A stretch of 30,485 nucleotides of DNA, taken from a virus. The stretch covers positions 1-30,485 of IMG/VR virus record IMGVR_UViG_3300035698_003847. One strand, written 5' to 3'. Below are positions 15,399 through 20,881 of this stretch, piece by piece (positions within the stretch are counted from its first letter, which is position 1; every line of letters begins with the position of its first letter). The notes beneath the pieces are model-generated. The model had not been told where the DNA came from. It made no database searches and worked only from the letters and a program-made list of their open reading frames with translations. Both the position numbers and the translations under genes were made by a program.

Positions 15399-15417
15399 AA
15401 ATGGCGGTAATTATATT
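15389..15417 (+). promoter_or_regulatory. sigma70-like promoter, TGGCGG subclass
   Basis: TTGCGT (15389-15394), 17 nt, TATATT (15412-15417), with ATGGCGG in the spacer and AGT after the -10, as in the copies at 12414 and 12813. It precedes a pseudoknotted RNA, not an ORF. Confidence 0.6.
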
Positions 15418-15424
15418 AGTATTG

Positions 15425-15520
15425 TTCTTTTAAATGATAGATAGATAGTGCAGTATAGCGGGTTCTCTGCCGTACAAGAAAAAGACGGTCTTGTAACTGT
15501 ACTCTCCATAAAATAAAAAA
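15425..15520 (+). ncRNA. small RNA with H-type pseudoknot
   Basis: Gene-free stretch between two promoters. AGTGCAGT (15447-15454) pairs with ACTGTACT (15496-15503), one G-T. Inside, GCCG(T) (15469-15473) pairs with ACGG(T) (15485-15489), while ACAAG (15474-15478) pairs with CTTGT (15490-15494). The order of these strands is that of an H-type pseudoknot. An A-rich linker separates them. The transcript ends are estimates; there is no terminator-type U-run. Confidence 0.55.
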
Positions 15521-15530
15521 AATAAAAGTG

Positions 15531-15559
15531 TTGACACCCATTGCGGAATTTATTATATT
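15531..15559 (+). promoter_or_regulatory. sigma70-like promoter
   Basis: TTGACA (15531-15536), 17 nt, TATATT (15554-15559) with the extended GAATTTATTATATT. Confidence 0.75.
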
Positions 15560-15621
15560 GATGGGGTCTTAAAAATGAAAATTAAAAATTAAATAAAGTT
15601 CTTTGACATCTTAGAAAAGTA

Positions 15622-15650
15622 TTGACAAGCACATTGGAAAATAATATATT
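15622..15650 (+). promoter_or_regulatory. sigma70-like promoter
   Basis: TTGACA (15622-15627), 17 nt, TATATT (15645-15650), 24 nt before the ATG at 15674. A second promoter for the same gene lies at 15531. Confidence 0.7.
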
Positions 15651-15673
15651 CTTTCTAACGAAAGGATTATATT

Positions 15674-15979
15674 ATGAGTAAAAAGAAAATTAAATTTGAT
15701 ATTTCCGGTAAAACTGTCGATGGAAAACTTGTGGTTAGTGGATTATTCAGAATCGTTGAAACATACGGTGTTCCATTAACTGATGCACTTATAATGCTGA
15801 AAGAATCTGACTTGGTTGTGGATTGGGTTGAATACTATGACACAGCTATAAAGAGTGGGATGTCCAGCGACAGGATACTGGAAAGACTCAAATATAATAT
15901 AGGTGATGCTTACAGTGTCGAACATAGCGTTTACGTTATCAAGACACTTAAGTATCACATCAAAAGGAAAAAGTGGTAG
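15674..15979 (+). CDS. hypothetical protein
   Basis: A 101-residue protein behind two promoters, with GAAAGGA ahead of the ATG. Mixed alpha/beta; the segment ETYGVPLTDALIMLKESDLVVDWVEYYDTAIKSGMSSDRILERLKYN looks like paired helices. Basic end (HIKRKKW). No recognised family. Confidence 0.65.
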   Translation: MSKKKIKFDISGKTVDGKLVVSGLFRIVETYGVPLTDALIMLKESDLVVDWVEYYDTAIKSGMSSDRILERLKYNIGDAYSVEHSVYVIKTLKYHIKRKKW

Positions 15980-16041
15980 GATTGTAGTCCTATCATAATC
16001 ACTATAAACGTGGCTTTTTCCTCTTAATGTGATGCTTATAT

Positions 16042-16146
16042 GGGATAGTAGTTTAAAGTAGAATACCTCCCGTGTATCTGAATCTTGATAAAGGGTTCAG
16101 TCACGAAAGAGAGTAGATGGTGATTCACGTCCACCCTATCCCACCA
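16042..16146 (+). tRNA. tRNA-like RNA with elongated central arm
   Basis: Acceptor GGGATAG/CTATCCC, A73, encoded CCA, a D-arm-like GTTT...GAAT and a T arm with one A-C mismatch (GGTGA-TTCACGT-CCACC). The centre is about 30 nt too long. It can form CTC/GAG, CGTG/CACG, then CTGAATC/GGTTCAG with loop TTGATAAAG. No standard 7-nt anticodon loop can be assigned with confidence; a CCC (Gly) reading needs another fold. Confidence 0.5.
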
Positions 16147-16164
16147 TAAATCAGATAATAGTAT

Positions 16165-16291
16165 GAGAGAGCTTGGTAGTTTAATACGGAATAGTGCCAT
16201 AAGCAAGTAATGTTGCTGAGTAAAAAGGTCATACCTTATAACCAATCGAGAGCTAAAGTTTTAATTGAAAGTTCGATTCTTTCTTCTCTTA
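16165..16291 (+). tRNA. giant tRNA-like RNA (127 nt)
   Basis: Acceptor GAGAGAG/TTCTCTT (G-T at both ends), T arm GAAAG-TTCGATT-CTTTC, discriminator A. The other 80 or so nt form TTGGT/ACCAA enclosing AGCAA/TTGCT and AAGGT/ACCTT hairpins instead of D and anticodon arms. No anticodon assigned. Similar outsized RNAs lie at 21496, 26878 and 27261. Confidence 0.5.
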
Positions 16292-16309
16292 TCATACAAA
16301 TCAAATTAT

Positions 16310-16387
16310 ATCGCAGTAGCTCAGTCTGTTAGAGTACTATCCCGGATGGGATAGAGGTCGATGGTTCAAATCCATCCTGCGATGCCA
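16310..16387 (+). tRNA. tRNA with non-standard anticodon arm
   Basis: Acceptor ATCGCAG/CTGCGAT, D arm GCTC/GAGT, T arm GATGG-TTCAAAT-CCATC, G73, encoded CCA. The anticodon arm is CTATCCC-GGAT-GGGATAG: either 7 bp with a 4-nt loop or 5 bp with an 8-nt loop (CCGGATGG). No unambiguous anticodon. Confidence 0.7.
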
Positions 16388-16397
16388 ATTCAGATAT

Positions 16398-16478
16398 CTC
16401 TCAGTAGTTCAATTGTAGAACACTATCCCGTTATATAGGGGGTAGAGGTTGGTGGTTCGTATCCATCCTGAGAGACCA
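16398..16478 (+). tRNA. tRNA with expanded anticodon loop
   Basis: Acceptor CTCTCAG/CTGAGAG, D arm GTTC/GAAC, T arm GGTGG-TTCGTAT-CCATC, A73, encoded CCA. The anticodon arm CTATC/GGTAG holds a 13-nt loop that can shorten to 9 nt (GTTATATAG) by two more C-G pairs. It shares CTATCCC with its upstream neighbour and may derive from it. Confidence 0.65.
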
Positions 16479-16718
16479 TAAATTAAAAGATTGTAGTTCA
16501 TCTAAAAAGTAGCATTTTGTAAAGATGTGTTAATCTGCATGTGAAACTATCAATAAGTAGCATGTAAAGTGGTATTGTCGTAGATAGAACGACAAATGTA
16601 TGACCCAATTCATACATTAACATAGACTCATTGCTTTGCTACAAATATAAGAATGGGGATGTAGACCCTTATATATAGGTGGGAATCCTATACTGCTCTC
16701 TTTTATCAATTTACTTAT
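16479..16718 (+). other. gene-free structured stretch
   Basis: 240 nt with no ORF and no tRNA that closes. It holds hairpins GTCGT/ACGAC (16577-16593), AATGTATG/CATACATT (16595-16618), ATATAAG/CTTATAT (16645-16674) and TATAGG/CCTATA (16674-16692), the last with a T-arm-like loop. Possibly a decayed or unusual tRNA-like RNA. Confidence 0.35.
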
Positions 16719-16802
16719 GGGCGTATACCGAGACTGGCTCATAACCAGTATATTCGTAATTGGTAGTTGAAAATGAAGGTTCAACTCCTTCTGCGCCCAC
16801 CA
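16719..16802 (+). tRNA. rearranged tRNA, anticodon CAU (Met or Ile2)
   Basis: Acceptor GGGCGTA/TGCGCCC, A73, encoded CCA, T arm GAAGG-TTCAACT-CCTTC. After the acceptor come only 7 nt (TACCGAG) and then a perfect anticodon arm ACTGG-CTCATAA-CCAGT. The D-loop-like TAATTGGTAG lies after it, in a 25-nt stretch before the T arm. The tRNA at 27702 has the same layout. Confidence 0.7.
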
Positions 16803-16817
16803 AAAATCATTTACTAA

Positions 16818-16896
16818 CGGAGTATAGGATAGTATGGTTATTCCGCTTGCTTTGGGAGCAAGAGATTCGCTGGTTCGAATCCAGCTACTCCGACCA
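16818..16896 (+). tRNA. tRNA-Pro(UGG)
   Basis: Acceptor CGGAGTA/TACTCCG with C1-G72, A73, encoded CCA; anticodon arm CTTGC-TTTGGGA-GCAAG; T arm GCTGG-TTCGAAT-CCAGC. U33 is normal here, unlike the other tRNA-Pro(UGG) at 13857. Confidence 0.9.
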
Positions 16897-16911
16897 AAAT
16901 TCAATTTACAT

Positions 16912-16988
16912 CTGGCGGTAGGGCAGTCTGGTAGCCCACCTGTTTCGGATACAGGATGCCGAAAGTTCAAATCTTTCTCGTCAGACCA
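16912..16988 (+). tRNA. tRNA-Pro(CGG)
   Basis: Acceptor CTGGCGG/TCGTCAG with C1-G72 and A73, encoded CCA, D arm GGGC/GCCC, anticodon arm CCTGT-TTCGGAT-ACAGG, T arm GAAAG-TTCAAAT-CTTTC. The third tRNA-Pro in the window. Confidence 0.88.
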
Positions 16989-16998
16989 AATTTAAAAA

Positions 16999-17255
16999 TT
17001 AATGATGTGATGTTAAATTAATCAGGTAAAGATTATACTTGGTTAGATAGTTGGAGATAATAGCAAAGAACACAACGCTTTGAGTTAATCAAACAAATAC
17101 ACTTGTGTCATGATGCATACTTGTTGGACGTTGCTATGTATCGTTATTGTGTCTTTATCTTTAAACGAAATATACGTTCTTGTGTTAGTCTAACATAAAA
17201 TGGTATATCATTTAGTTAGGTTATTTCATAAAACACCAATTATCAACATCACAAC
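16999..17255 (+). other. gene-free stretch with long-range pairing
   Basis: No ORF. GTGATGTT (17007-17014) is complementary to AACATCAC (17245-17252), enclosing TAAAGAT/ATCTTTA, GATAATAGC against GCTATGTATC, and the local hairpin CAAAG/CTTTG. This hints at a large folded RNA. No promoter or terminator is clear. Confidence 0.35.
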
Positions 17256-17262
17256 CTTTTAA

Positions 17263-17397
17263 AATTTACAACCAACATCTGAAGGTGGAAATGATGAGCA
17301 CACCAATTTAATTATTGTTTGTCCAAATTGTCATAGAAAAATTCATGAACATGGTGATAAATTTAAAATACGAATTGAAATTGAAATCTATAGATAA
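17263..17397 (+). pseudogene. HNH endonuclease remnant
   Basis: The frame without an ATG reads EGGNDEHTNLIIVCPNCH then RKIHEHGDKF, the C-terminal NxxxVCPNCHRxIH half of an HNH nuclease, ending in TAA at 17395. The N-terminal half is missing; a stop lies just upstream at 17260. It is a decayed copy, distinct in sequence from the three intact HNH genes. Confidence 0.75.
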
Positions 17398-17457
17398 AAC
17401 ATTTACAGATTGGGAAACATATTATTGTCCAAGTAATGTCTGAAGGAGAATTGATAA

Positions 17458-17664
17458 ATGGGAAGTTCATTAACAGCAATATATGATGATATGGCTGAAG
17501 AAGCACATGAAGAGATGATACGCAAACGTAAAGAATTCATAAATGATTTATCACTTGAATTGAATAATCAAATCAATAATGATTCATTTAAGGATTTTGA
17601 ATATCTAATTAAGAATAAGAAAAAGATATTACGAAATAAAAAACTCATAGATTTACTTGGGTGA
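17458..17664 (+). CDS. small hypothetical helical protein
   Basis: A 68-residue protein, MGSSLTAIYDDMAEEAHEEMIRK..., with AAGGAG ahead of the ATG. Predicted all-helical and highly charged. It sits alone between an HNH remnant and a gene-free stretch. No recognised family. Confidence 0.65.
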   Translation: MGSSLTAIYDDMAEEAHEEMIRKRKEFINDLSLELNNQINNDSFKDFEYLIKNKKKILRNKKLIDLLG

Positions 17665-18120
17665 GAAATGGATTTCGTCAATCCAAATATGAGTATAAAC
17701 AACTTAGACGTGTCGTTGTGTGTGCGATTGTGCATTGATATACACCGTTAAGTCGGGTCAATTTCAGTGAATATACACCGATTGTAGATTGTCGCAACGG
17801 TTAACAATCTAATCGTTTCCATGTAACGTAATACTTGGATAGGGATTATATTTTTTGAATGTTGACATAAAGGATACCCGAAATAATAAATATAATAAAA
17901 CTGATTAGTATTTGTCAATTGACGGTGTTTCTGGTATGCAAACATCTGAATGGCTATGAGGTATATAATTAAGGTATATCAAACAGCACTGGACTGTCGG
18001 TGATAATGTGTTGTAATAATGTTAATCGACTCGTGATTAGACTATCATTAAAAAATTAGTTAAGGTCAGGCAGATTTACTGGTTTTGTACCCGTATTCTA
18101 TGTCACTAAACCAGTACTCA
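17665..18120 (+). other. gene-free stretch with terminator-like hairpin at its end
   Basis: No convincing ORF or tRNA. TATACACCG occurs twice (about 17740 and 17773). AGATTGT/ACAATCT forms a local hairpin near 17785-17812. At the end, TACTGGTTT pairs with AAACCAGTA (18076-18114) followed by a T-run, a likely terminator. Stretches such as ATTAATCGACTCGTGATTAGAC also fold. A non-coding RNA is possible. Confidence 0.3.
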
Positions 18121-18142
18121 TATTTTTTATAAAAAATAACTA

Positions 18143-18171
18143 TTGACACAGAAATAAGAATTTATTATATT
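18143..18171 (+). promoter_or_regulatory. sigma70-like promoter of the RNA-element/tRNA array
   Basis: TTGACA (18143-18148), 17 nt, TATATT (18166-18171), with GAATTTATTATATT. The first RNA element starts about 25 nt downstream, so elements 1-5 and the tRNAs among them are probably one transcript. Confidence 0.75.
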
Positions 18172-18197
18172 CATATAGTTCTTTGAAATGATTATAT

Positions 18198-18314
18198 TTC
18201 ATAGTTGAAGATTAATTTCAGCAAACAAAAAATCTAACGAGTTCGATTCTCGTATTCCCCGCCTTATGGGGAATACTGCCCACTGGGGGCGATATTTTTA
18301 ATCTGTACTATGAA
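18198..18314 (+). ncRNA. TGAAGATT/AATCTGT RNA element, copy 1 (permuted tRNA-like insert)
   Basis: Outer stem TTCATAGT/ACTATGAA (8 bp). Conserved strand TGAAGATTAAT-TTCAGCAAAC; GATTAA pairs with TTAATC at 18298-18303, then TGT. Insert: T arm ACGAG-TTCGATT-CTCGT, acceptor 3' strand ATTCCCC, a 7-nt link GCCTTAT, acceptor 5' strand GGGGAAT and a D-arm-like GCCC/GGGC. So the tRNA halves are in reverse order; no anticodon arm is seen. Confidence 0.75.
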
Positions 18315-18319
18315 TTTAT

Positions 18320-18394
18320 GGGGTATAACAGTCAAGGGGGCGATTCTCGCTTGCACCGAGAACTTGGTGGGTTCGATTCCCACATACTCCACCA
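18320..18394 (+). tRNA. tRNA-Ala(UGC)
   Basis: Acceptor GGGGTAT/ATACTCC with the G3-U70 pair that specifies alanine, anticodon loop CTTGCAC on a TCTCG/CGAGA stem, T arm GTGGG-TTCGATT-CCCAC, A73, encoded CCA. The D arm is irregular (AGTC...GATT). Confidence 0.85.
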
Positions 18395-18403
18395 TAAATC
18401 AAT

Positions 18404-18478
18404 AGGAAACTGAAGATTCAATTCAGCAAACAAAAAAACTTTTTTTTCTAAAAAAAAATAAATGAATCTGTGTTTCCT
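18404..18478 (+). ncRNA. TGAAGATT/AATCTGT RNA element, copy 2 (minimal)
   Basis: Outer stem AGGAAAC/GTTTCCT (7 bp). GATTCA pairs with TGAATC (18463-18468). The insert is only an A/T hairpin, so the 75-nt copy shows that no tRNA is needed. Confidence 0.8.
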
Positions 18479-18489
18479 TAAGTCAATAT

Positions 18490-18587
18490 ACAAATGAAGC
18501 AACCATATGGGTATAAGGTAGTCGTTTACGGCACGGGATAAGAAAGCAATTGGCTTGTCCGTGTGGGTTCAAGTCCCACCATTTGTA
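18490..18587 (+). tRNA. tRNA-like RNA, anticodon not assigned
   Basis: Acceptor ACAAATG/CATTTGT, T arm GTGGG-TTCAAGT-CCCAC, discriminator A. A long helix CACGG(G)ATAAG / CTTGTCCGTG, whose last bases compete with the T stem, carries a D-loop-like CAATTGG at its tip. No 7-nt anticodon loop fits. No encoded CCA. Confidence 0.5.
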
Positions 18588-18595
18588 TAGTCAAT

Positions 18596-18676
18596 GTCTG
18601 TAGTAGTGTTTATTGTTCATGCACGGCCACCGTTAAGGGGGTAAGTTTATTGGTTAAATTCCAGTTGCAGACACCA
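18596..18676 (+). tRNA. tRNA-like RNA, possibly Asn (CCGUUAA)
   Basis: Acceptor GTCTGTA/TGCAGAC, A73, encoded CCA, D arm GTGT/GCAC, T arm ATTGG-TTAAATT-CCAGT. The centre holds CCACC-GTTAA-GGGGG, and so contains CCGTTAA, the loop also seen in the tRNA at 24591; but pairing here gives a 5-nt loop and one A-G mismatch, so the anticodon is uncertain. Confidence 0.55.
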
Positions 18677-18686
18677 TTTATATTAT

Positions 18687-18778
18687 GCGTCCTTCACTTA
18701 GTCTGGTCGAGAGTATCACACTTTTAATGTGAAGATGTATCAACCTCCGCATAGGTTCAAATCCTATAGGGCGTACCA
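18687..18778 (+). tRNA. tRNA with Lys anticodon UUU and long variable region
   Basis: Acceptor GCGTCCT/AGGGCGT, anticodon arm TCACA-CTTTTAA-TGTGA (UUU), T arm ATAGG-TTCAAAT-CCTAT, A73, encoded CCA. About 18 nt separate the anticodon and T arms, a class II length not expected for lysine. The tRNA-Lys at 13942 is class I. Confidence 0.75.
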
Positions 18779-18793
18779 AATCAAAACAAATTT

Positions 18794-18879
18794 AGGATTG
18801 AAGGTTGAATTCAGCAATCAAAATTATAATCTCCAGAATATCCTTCTGGCTCGATGATAAAAACCTCAACCTGTATCCT
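18794..18879 (+). ncRNA. TGAAGATT/AATCTGT RNA element, copy 3 (compensated core)
   Basis: Outer stem AGGAT/ATCCT (5 bp, the shortest). The core reads TGAAGGTTGA and TCAACCTGT: the usual GATT/AATC is changed on both strands to GGTT/AACC, preserving pairing. Insert is a hairpin, CCAGAA/TTCTGG within ATC/GAT and TTAT/ATAA. No tRNA sequence. Confidence 0.8.
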
Positions 18880-18888
18880 TGAAAATAC

Positions 18889-18963
18889 AAACAGACTGAA
18901 GATTCAATTCAGCAATCAAAAACTTTTTTATTATGAAAAAAAACTATGAATCTGTGTCTGTTT
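18889..18963 (+). ncRNA. TGAAGATT/AATCTGT RNA element, copy 4 (minimal)
   Basis: Outer stem AAACAGAC/GTCTGTTT (8 bp); GATTCA pairs with TGAATC (18947-18952). Insert is an A/T hairpin (CTTTTTT...GAAAAAAA). It directly follows copy 3 with no gene between them. Confidence 0.8.
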
Positions 18964-18974
18964 TATATACATAT

Positions 18975-19049
18975 GCTCGGTTCGTCTAACGGTAAGGACA
19001 TTTGGTTTTCGACCAGATAGCAGGGGTTCGATTCCCCTACCGAGTACCA
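18975..19049 (+). tRNA. tRNA-Glu(UUC)
   Basis: Acceptor GCTCGGT/ACCGAGT, D loop AACGGTAA, anticodon arm TTTGG-TTTTCGA-CCAGA, T arm AGGGG-TTCGATT-CCCCT, A73, encoded CCA. Confidence 0.92.
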
Positions 19050-19072
19050 TTTACAAATTAGAAAACTACATT

Positions 19073-19216
19073 AAATGATTTTGAAGATTGTCTACAGCAA
19101 TCAAAAACTAATTAAGCAATGGGTCATGAGTTCGAATCTCATCTCTCGCTCATTATGCGGGAGTAGCTCAGTTGGTAGAGCAATCGCCAAAGTAAAGTAC
19201 AATCTGTAAATCATTT
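19073..19216 (+). ncRNA. TGAAGATT/AATCTGT RNA element, copy 5 (permuted tRNA)
   Basis: Outer stem AAATGATTT/AAATCATTT (9 bp); GATTGT pairs with ACAATC (19199-19204). The insert is a clear permuted tRNA: GCAAT anticodon-stem strand, GGGTC, T arm ATGAG-TTCGAAT-CTCAT, acceptor CTCTCGC, 7-nt link TCATTAT, acceptor GCGGGAG, canonical D arm GCTC-AGTTGGTA-GAGC, then ATCGC, the other anticodon-stem strand (4 of 5 pairs). The join falls in the anticodon loop. Copy 5 has TACA where others have TTCA. Confidence 0.8.
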
Positions 19217-19276
19217 TATACAGTTTTTTAATTAACAGAAGTTTATAAATTTTTAATTGAAGAGGTACTGGTTACA

Positions 19277-19483
19277 ATGAGTGACAAAATTACAACTCCG
19301 GTTTGACAAACAAAAAATTCAATTTGGAAAGCCTACAAAGAATTGTTGGTTGAATTGAAAGATTTACGGGATGGTAAAACTGATACAATCGCTGATGCAA
19401 ACAAAAAGCAAGTGGTTGATTCTGCTGTAATAGTTGCATAAGGTCAAGACAAATCAAAACTTGAAAGTTTAATCGAATCACTT
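19277..19483 (+). pseudogene. in-frame 5' extension of coiled-coil gene, broken by TGA and TAA
   Basis: From an ATG at 19277 (AGAGG upstream) the frame reads MSDKITTPV, TGA at 19304-19306, then QTKNSIWKAYKELLVELKDL and on through ADANKKQVVDSAVIVA, TAA at 19439-19441, then GQDKSKLESLIESL and straight into the gene at 19484. No frameshift occurs and the sequence stays protein-like, in the same Lys/Glu/Asp-rich style as the rest. Either two recent nonsense mutations shortened the gene, or one or both stops are read through. Confidence 0.65.
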
Positions 19484-20272
19484 ATGAAAGTTGGTGATGA
19501 TTATACACAAGTGTGTCTCGCACTTACAGAAAAACAAAATGAATTGAAAGACGTTTATGATATCGCTGTTGAAGCTGATACATACGTTGCCCTTGTTCAA
19601 GCAAAAGATAAAATCAAAGCTGACAAAGAAGATGAAGCATTGACGATTATCGAAGATGCCAAAACAAAGGCTAAAGAAATTCTTGACAATGCTCACGAAA
19701 GAGAGCAGGACATTGTCGGACAAATTCATGATTCCATTATAGATTACAAAAAAGAATCTGCACGTGAAAAAGAAGAATCTGATTATGAATTTGCAAGAAC
19801 GAAAAAAGAAAAAGAAGACTCAATGAACGATGCAATTACTCTTAAAGGTAAAAGCCTTGACACGAGAGAATCTGACATCAAGACAAGAGAAGATAAAGCC
19901 AAAGATGTTGACTTGGTAATTGAAAATCTTGAAGATACACTTGACCAAGCAAGAGCAGAAAAGGATGCACAAGTCAAGAAAGAAGTTGCAATAATCACAA
20001 GTAGCATTGAACGCAATAAGAAGTTTGAAATCGAAACATTAAAAACTCAACATGTTGCAACAATTGCAATTAAAGAAAATGAAACAAAAATGTTGACTGA
20101 ACAGATAGTTGACTTAAAGGCTCAAGTTTCTAAATTGCAAATTGCAGTTGACAATTCATCTGAAAGAGTGACTAACATCGCTACTGCTTCATTAGAAGCA
20201 AAAGCAAATGAAGGTACAATTCAGAATGTCATGGAAGCTGTAAAACAAAGTAACAGTCAAAAAAGTAGATAA
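19484..20272 (+). CDS. long coiled-coil protein
   Basis: A 262-residue open frame, almost entirely helical with heptad-like Leu/Ile/Val spacing and dense Lys/Glu/Asp (LVQAKDKIKADKEDEALTII, TREDKAKDVDLVIENLEDTL). Residues 60-190 look like one long coiled coil; the end (VKQSNSQKSR) is polar. No catalytic motif. There is no good ribosome-binding site at this ATG, so the true start may be the ATG at 19277 if the in-frame stops are bypassed. It lies between RNA elements 5 and 6, and element 6 begins 8 nt after its stop. A structural or scaffold-like role is possible but not shown. Confidence 0.7.
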   Translation: MKVGDDYTQVCLALTEKQNELKDVYDIAVEADTYVALVQAKDKIKADKEDEALTIIEDAKTKAKEILDNAHEREQDIVGQIHDSIIDYKKESAREKEESDYEFARTKKEKEDSMNDAITLKGKSLDTRESDIKTREDKAKDVDLVIENLEDTLDQARAEKDAQVKKEVAIITSSIERNKKFEIETLKTQHVATIAIKENETKMLTEQIVDLKAQVSKLQIAVDNSSERVTNIATASLEAKANEGTIQNVMEAVKQSNSQKSR

Positions 20273-20279
20273 AAATTAA

Positions 20280-20401
20280 AAATAGTTTTGAAGATTAATT
20301 TCAGCAAACAAAAAAACTTAATTGGTTCGATTCCAATATCCCCCTCCTTATGGGGGATACGCCTAATGGTTGGGCAAAACCATTTAATCTGTAAACTATT
20401 T
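20280..20401 (+). ncRNA. TGAAGATT/AATCTGT RNA element, copy 6 (permuted tRNA-like insert)
   Basis: Outer stem AAATAGTTT/AAACTATTT (9 bp); GATTAA pairs with TTAATC (20384-20389). Insert: T arm ATTGG-TTCGATT-CCAAT, acceptor ATCCCCC, 7-nt link TCCTTAT, acceptor GGGGGAT, D-arm-like GCCT...GGGC. No anticodon arm. Link and layout match copy 1. Confidence 0.75.
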
Positions 20402-20406
20402 TATTC

Positions 20407-20482
20407 GGGGAGATATCATAATTGGTAGTGACCAACATTGTCAATGTTGTCTGTGCGGGTTCAAATCCCGTTCTTCCCGCCA
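20407..20482 (+). tRNA. tRNA-Asp(GUC)
   Basis: Acceptor GGGGAGA/TCTTCCC, G73 as expected for Asp, encoded CCA, anticodon arm CAACA-TTGTCAA-TGTTG, T arm GCGGG-TTCAAAT-CCCGT. Confidence 0.9.
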
Positions 20483-20493
20483 ATTTACAATAT

Positions 20494-20586
20494 GGAAGGG
20501 TACTCTAATTGGCAAGAGACTTGTCCTGAAAACAAGCGTAGACGGTGAGAGCCGTTGTCAGGGTTCAAATCCCTGTCCTTCCTCCA
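20494..20586 (+). tRNA. tRNA-Ser(UGA), C33 variant
   Basis: Acceptor GGAAGGG/TCCTTCC, encoded CCA, class II variable arm GACGGT-GAGA-GCCGTT, T arm CAGGG-TTCAAAT-CCCTG. The anticodon arm is CTTGT-CCTGAAA-ACAAG: UGA with C33. Discriminator U is unusual for serine. Confidence 0.82.
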
Positions 20587-20600
20587 TTTTTTAGAAGATA

Positions 20601-20754
20601 TAATTAGAATGAATTGAAGATTGAATTCAGCAATCAAAACTGTTAATTCTCTGTAAAAGAAAAGATATCGGTTCGAATCCGGTTGCCTTCTGTAAAGAGG
20701 GTATGGTGTAATGGTAACACTCAAAACAACCTCAATCTGTATTCATTCTAATTA
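20601..20754 (+). ncRNA. TGAAGATT/AATCTGT RNA element, copy 7 (permuted tRNA, possible Tyr)
   Basis: Outer stem TAATTAGAATGAAT/ATTCATTCTAATTA, 14 bp perfect. GATTGA pairs with TCAATC (20732-20737). Insert: an arm TTCT-CTGTAAA-AGAA whose loop is that of tRNA-Tyr(GUA), T arm ATCGG-TTCGAAT-CCGGT, acceptor TGCCTTC, a 6-nt link, acceptor GAGGGTA, D arm GTGT/ACAC. Here the join would fall between the D and anticodon arms, unlike copies 5 and 10. Confidence 0.75.
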
Positions 20755-20765
20755 AGTTTTTTAAT

Positions 20766-20852
20766 GGCACAGTACGCAACTGGTATGACGAAGCAGACTT
20801 AAAATCTGTGGTCTTTATGACCGTGTGGGTTCGAATCCCACTTGTGCTACCA
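20766..20852 (+). tRNA. tRNA-Leu(UAA)
   Basis: Acceptor GGCACAG/TTGTGCT, anticodon arm GCAGA-CTTAAAA-TCTGT, class II variable arm GGTC...GACC, T arm GTGGG-TTCGAAT-CCCAC, A73, encoded CCA. Confidence 0.9.
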
Positions 20853-20870
20853 AAAGTAAATAAGAATTTG

Positions 20871-20878
20871 TATAAATA
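20871..20878 (+). promoter_or_regulatory. T4-type late promoter box ahead of RNA element 8
   Basis: Perfect TATAAATA in AATTTGTATAAATATA. The outer stem of element 8 begins at 20882, so a late transcript would start at or within a few bases of the element. Confidence 0.6.
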
Positions 20879-20881
20879 TAT

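Noticed and set aside
19277-20272. Genome-wide stop-codon reassignment
   Set aside because: Other genes in the window end cleanly in TAA, TGA or TAG with the next start close by, and no clear suppressor anticodon (UUA, UCA or CUA) was found.
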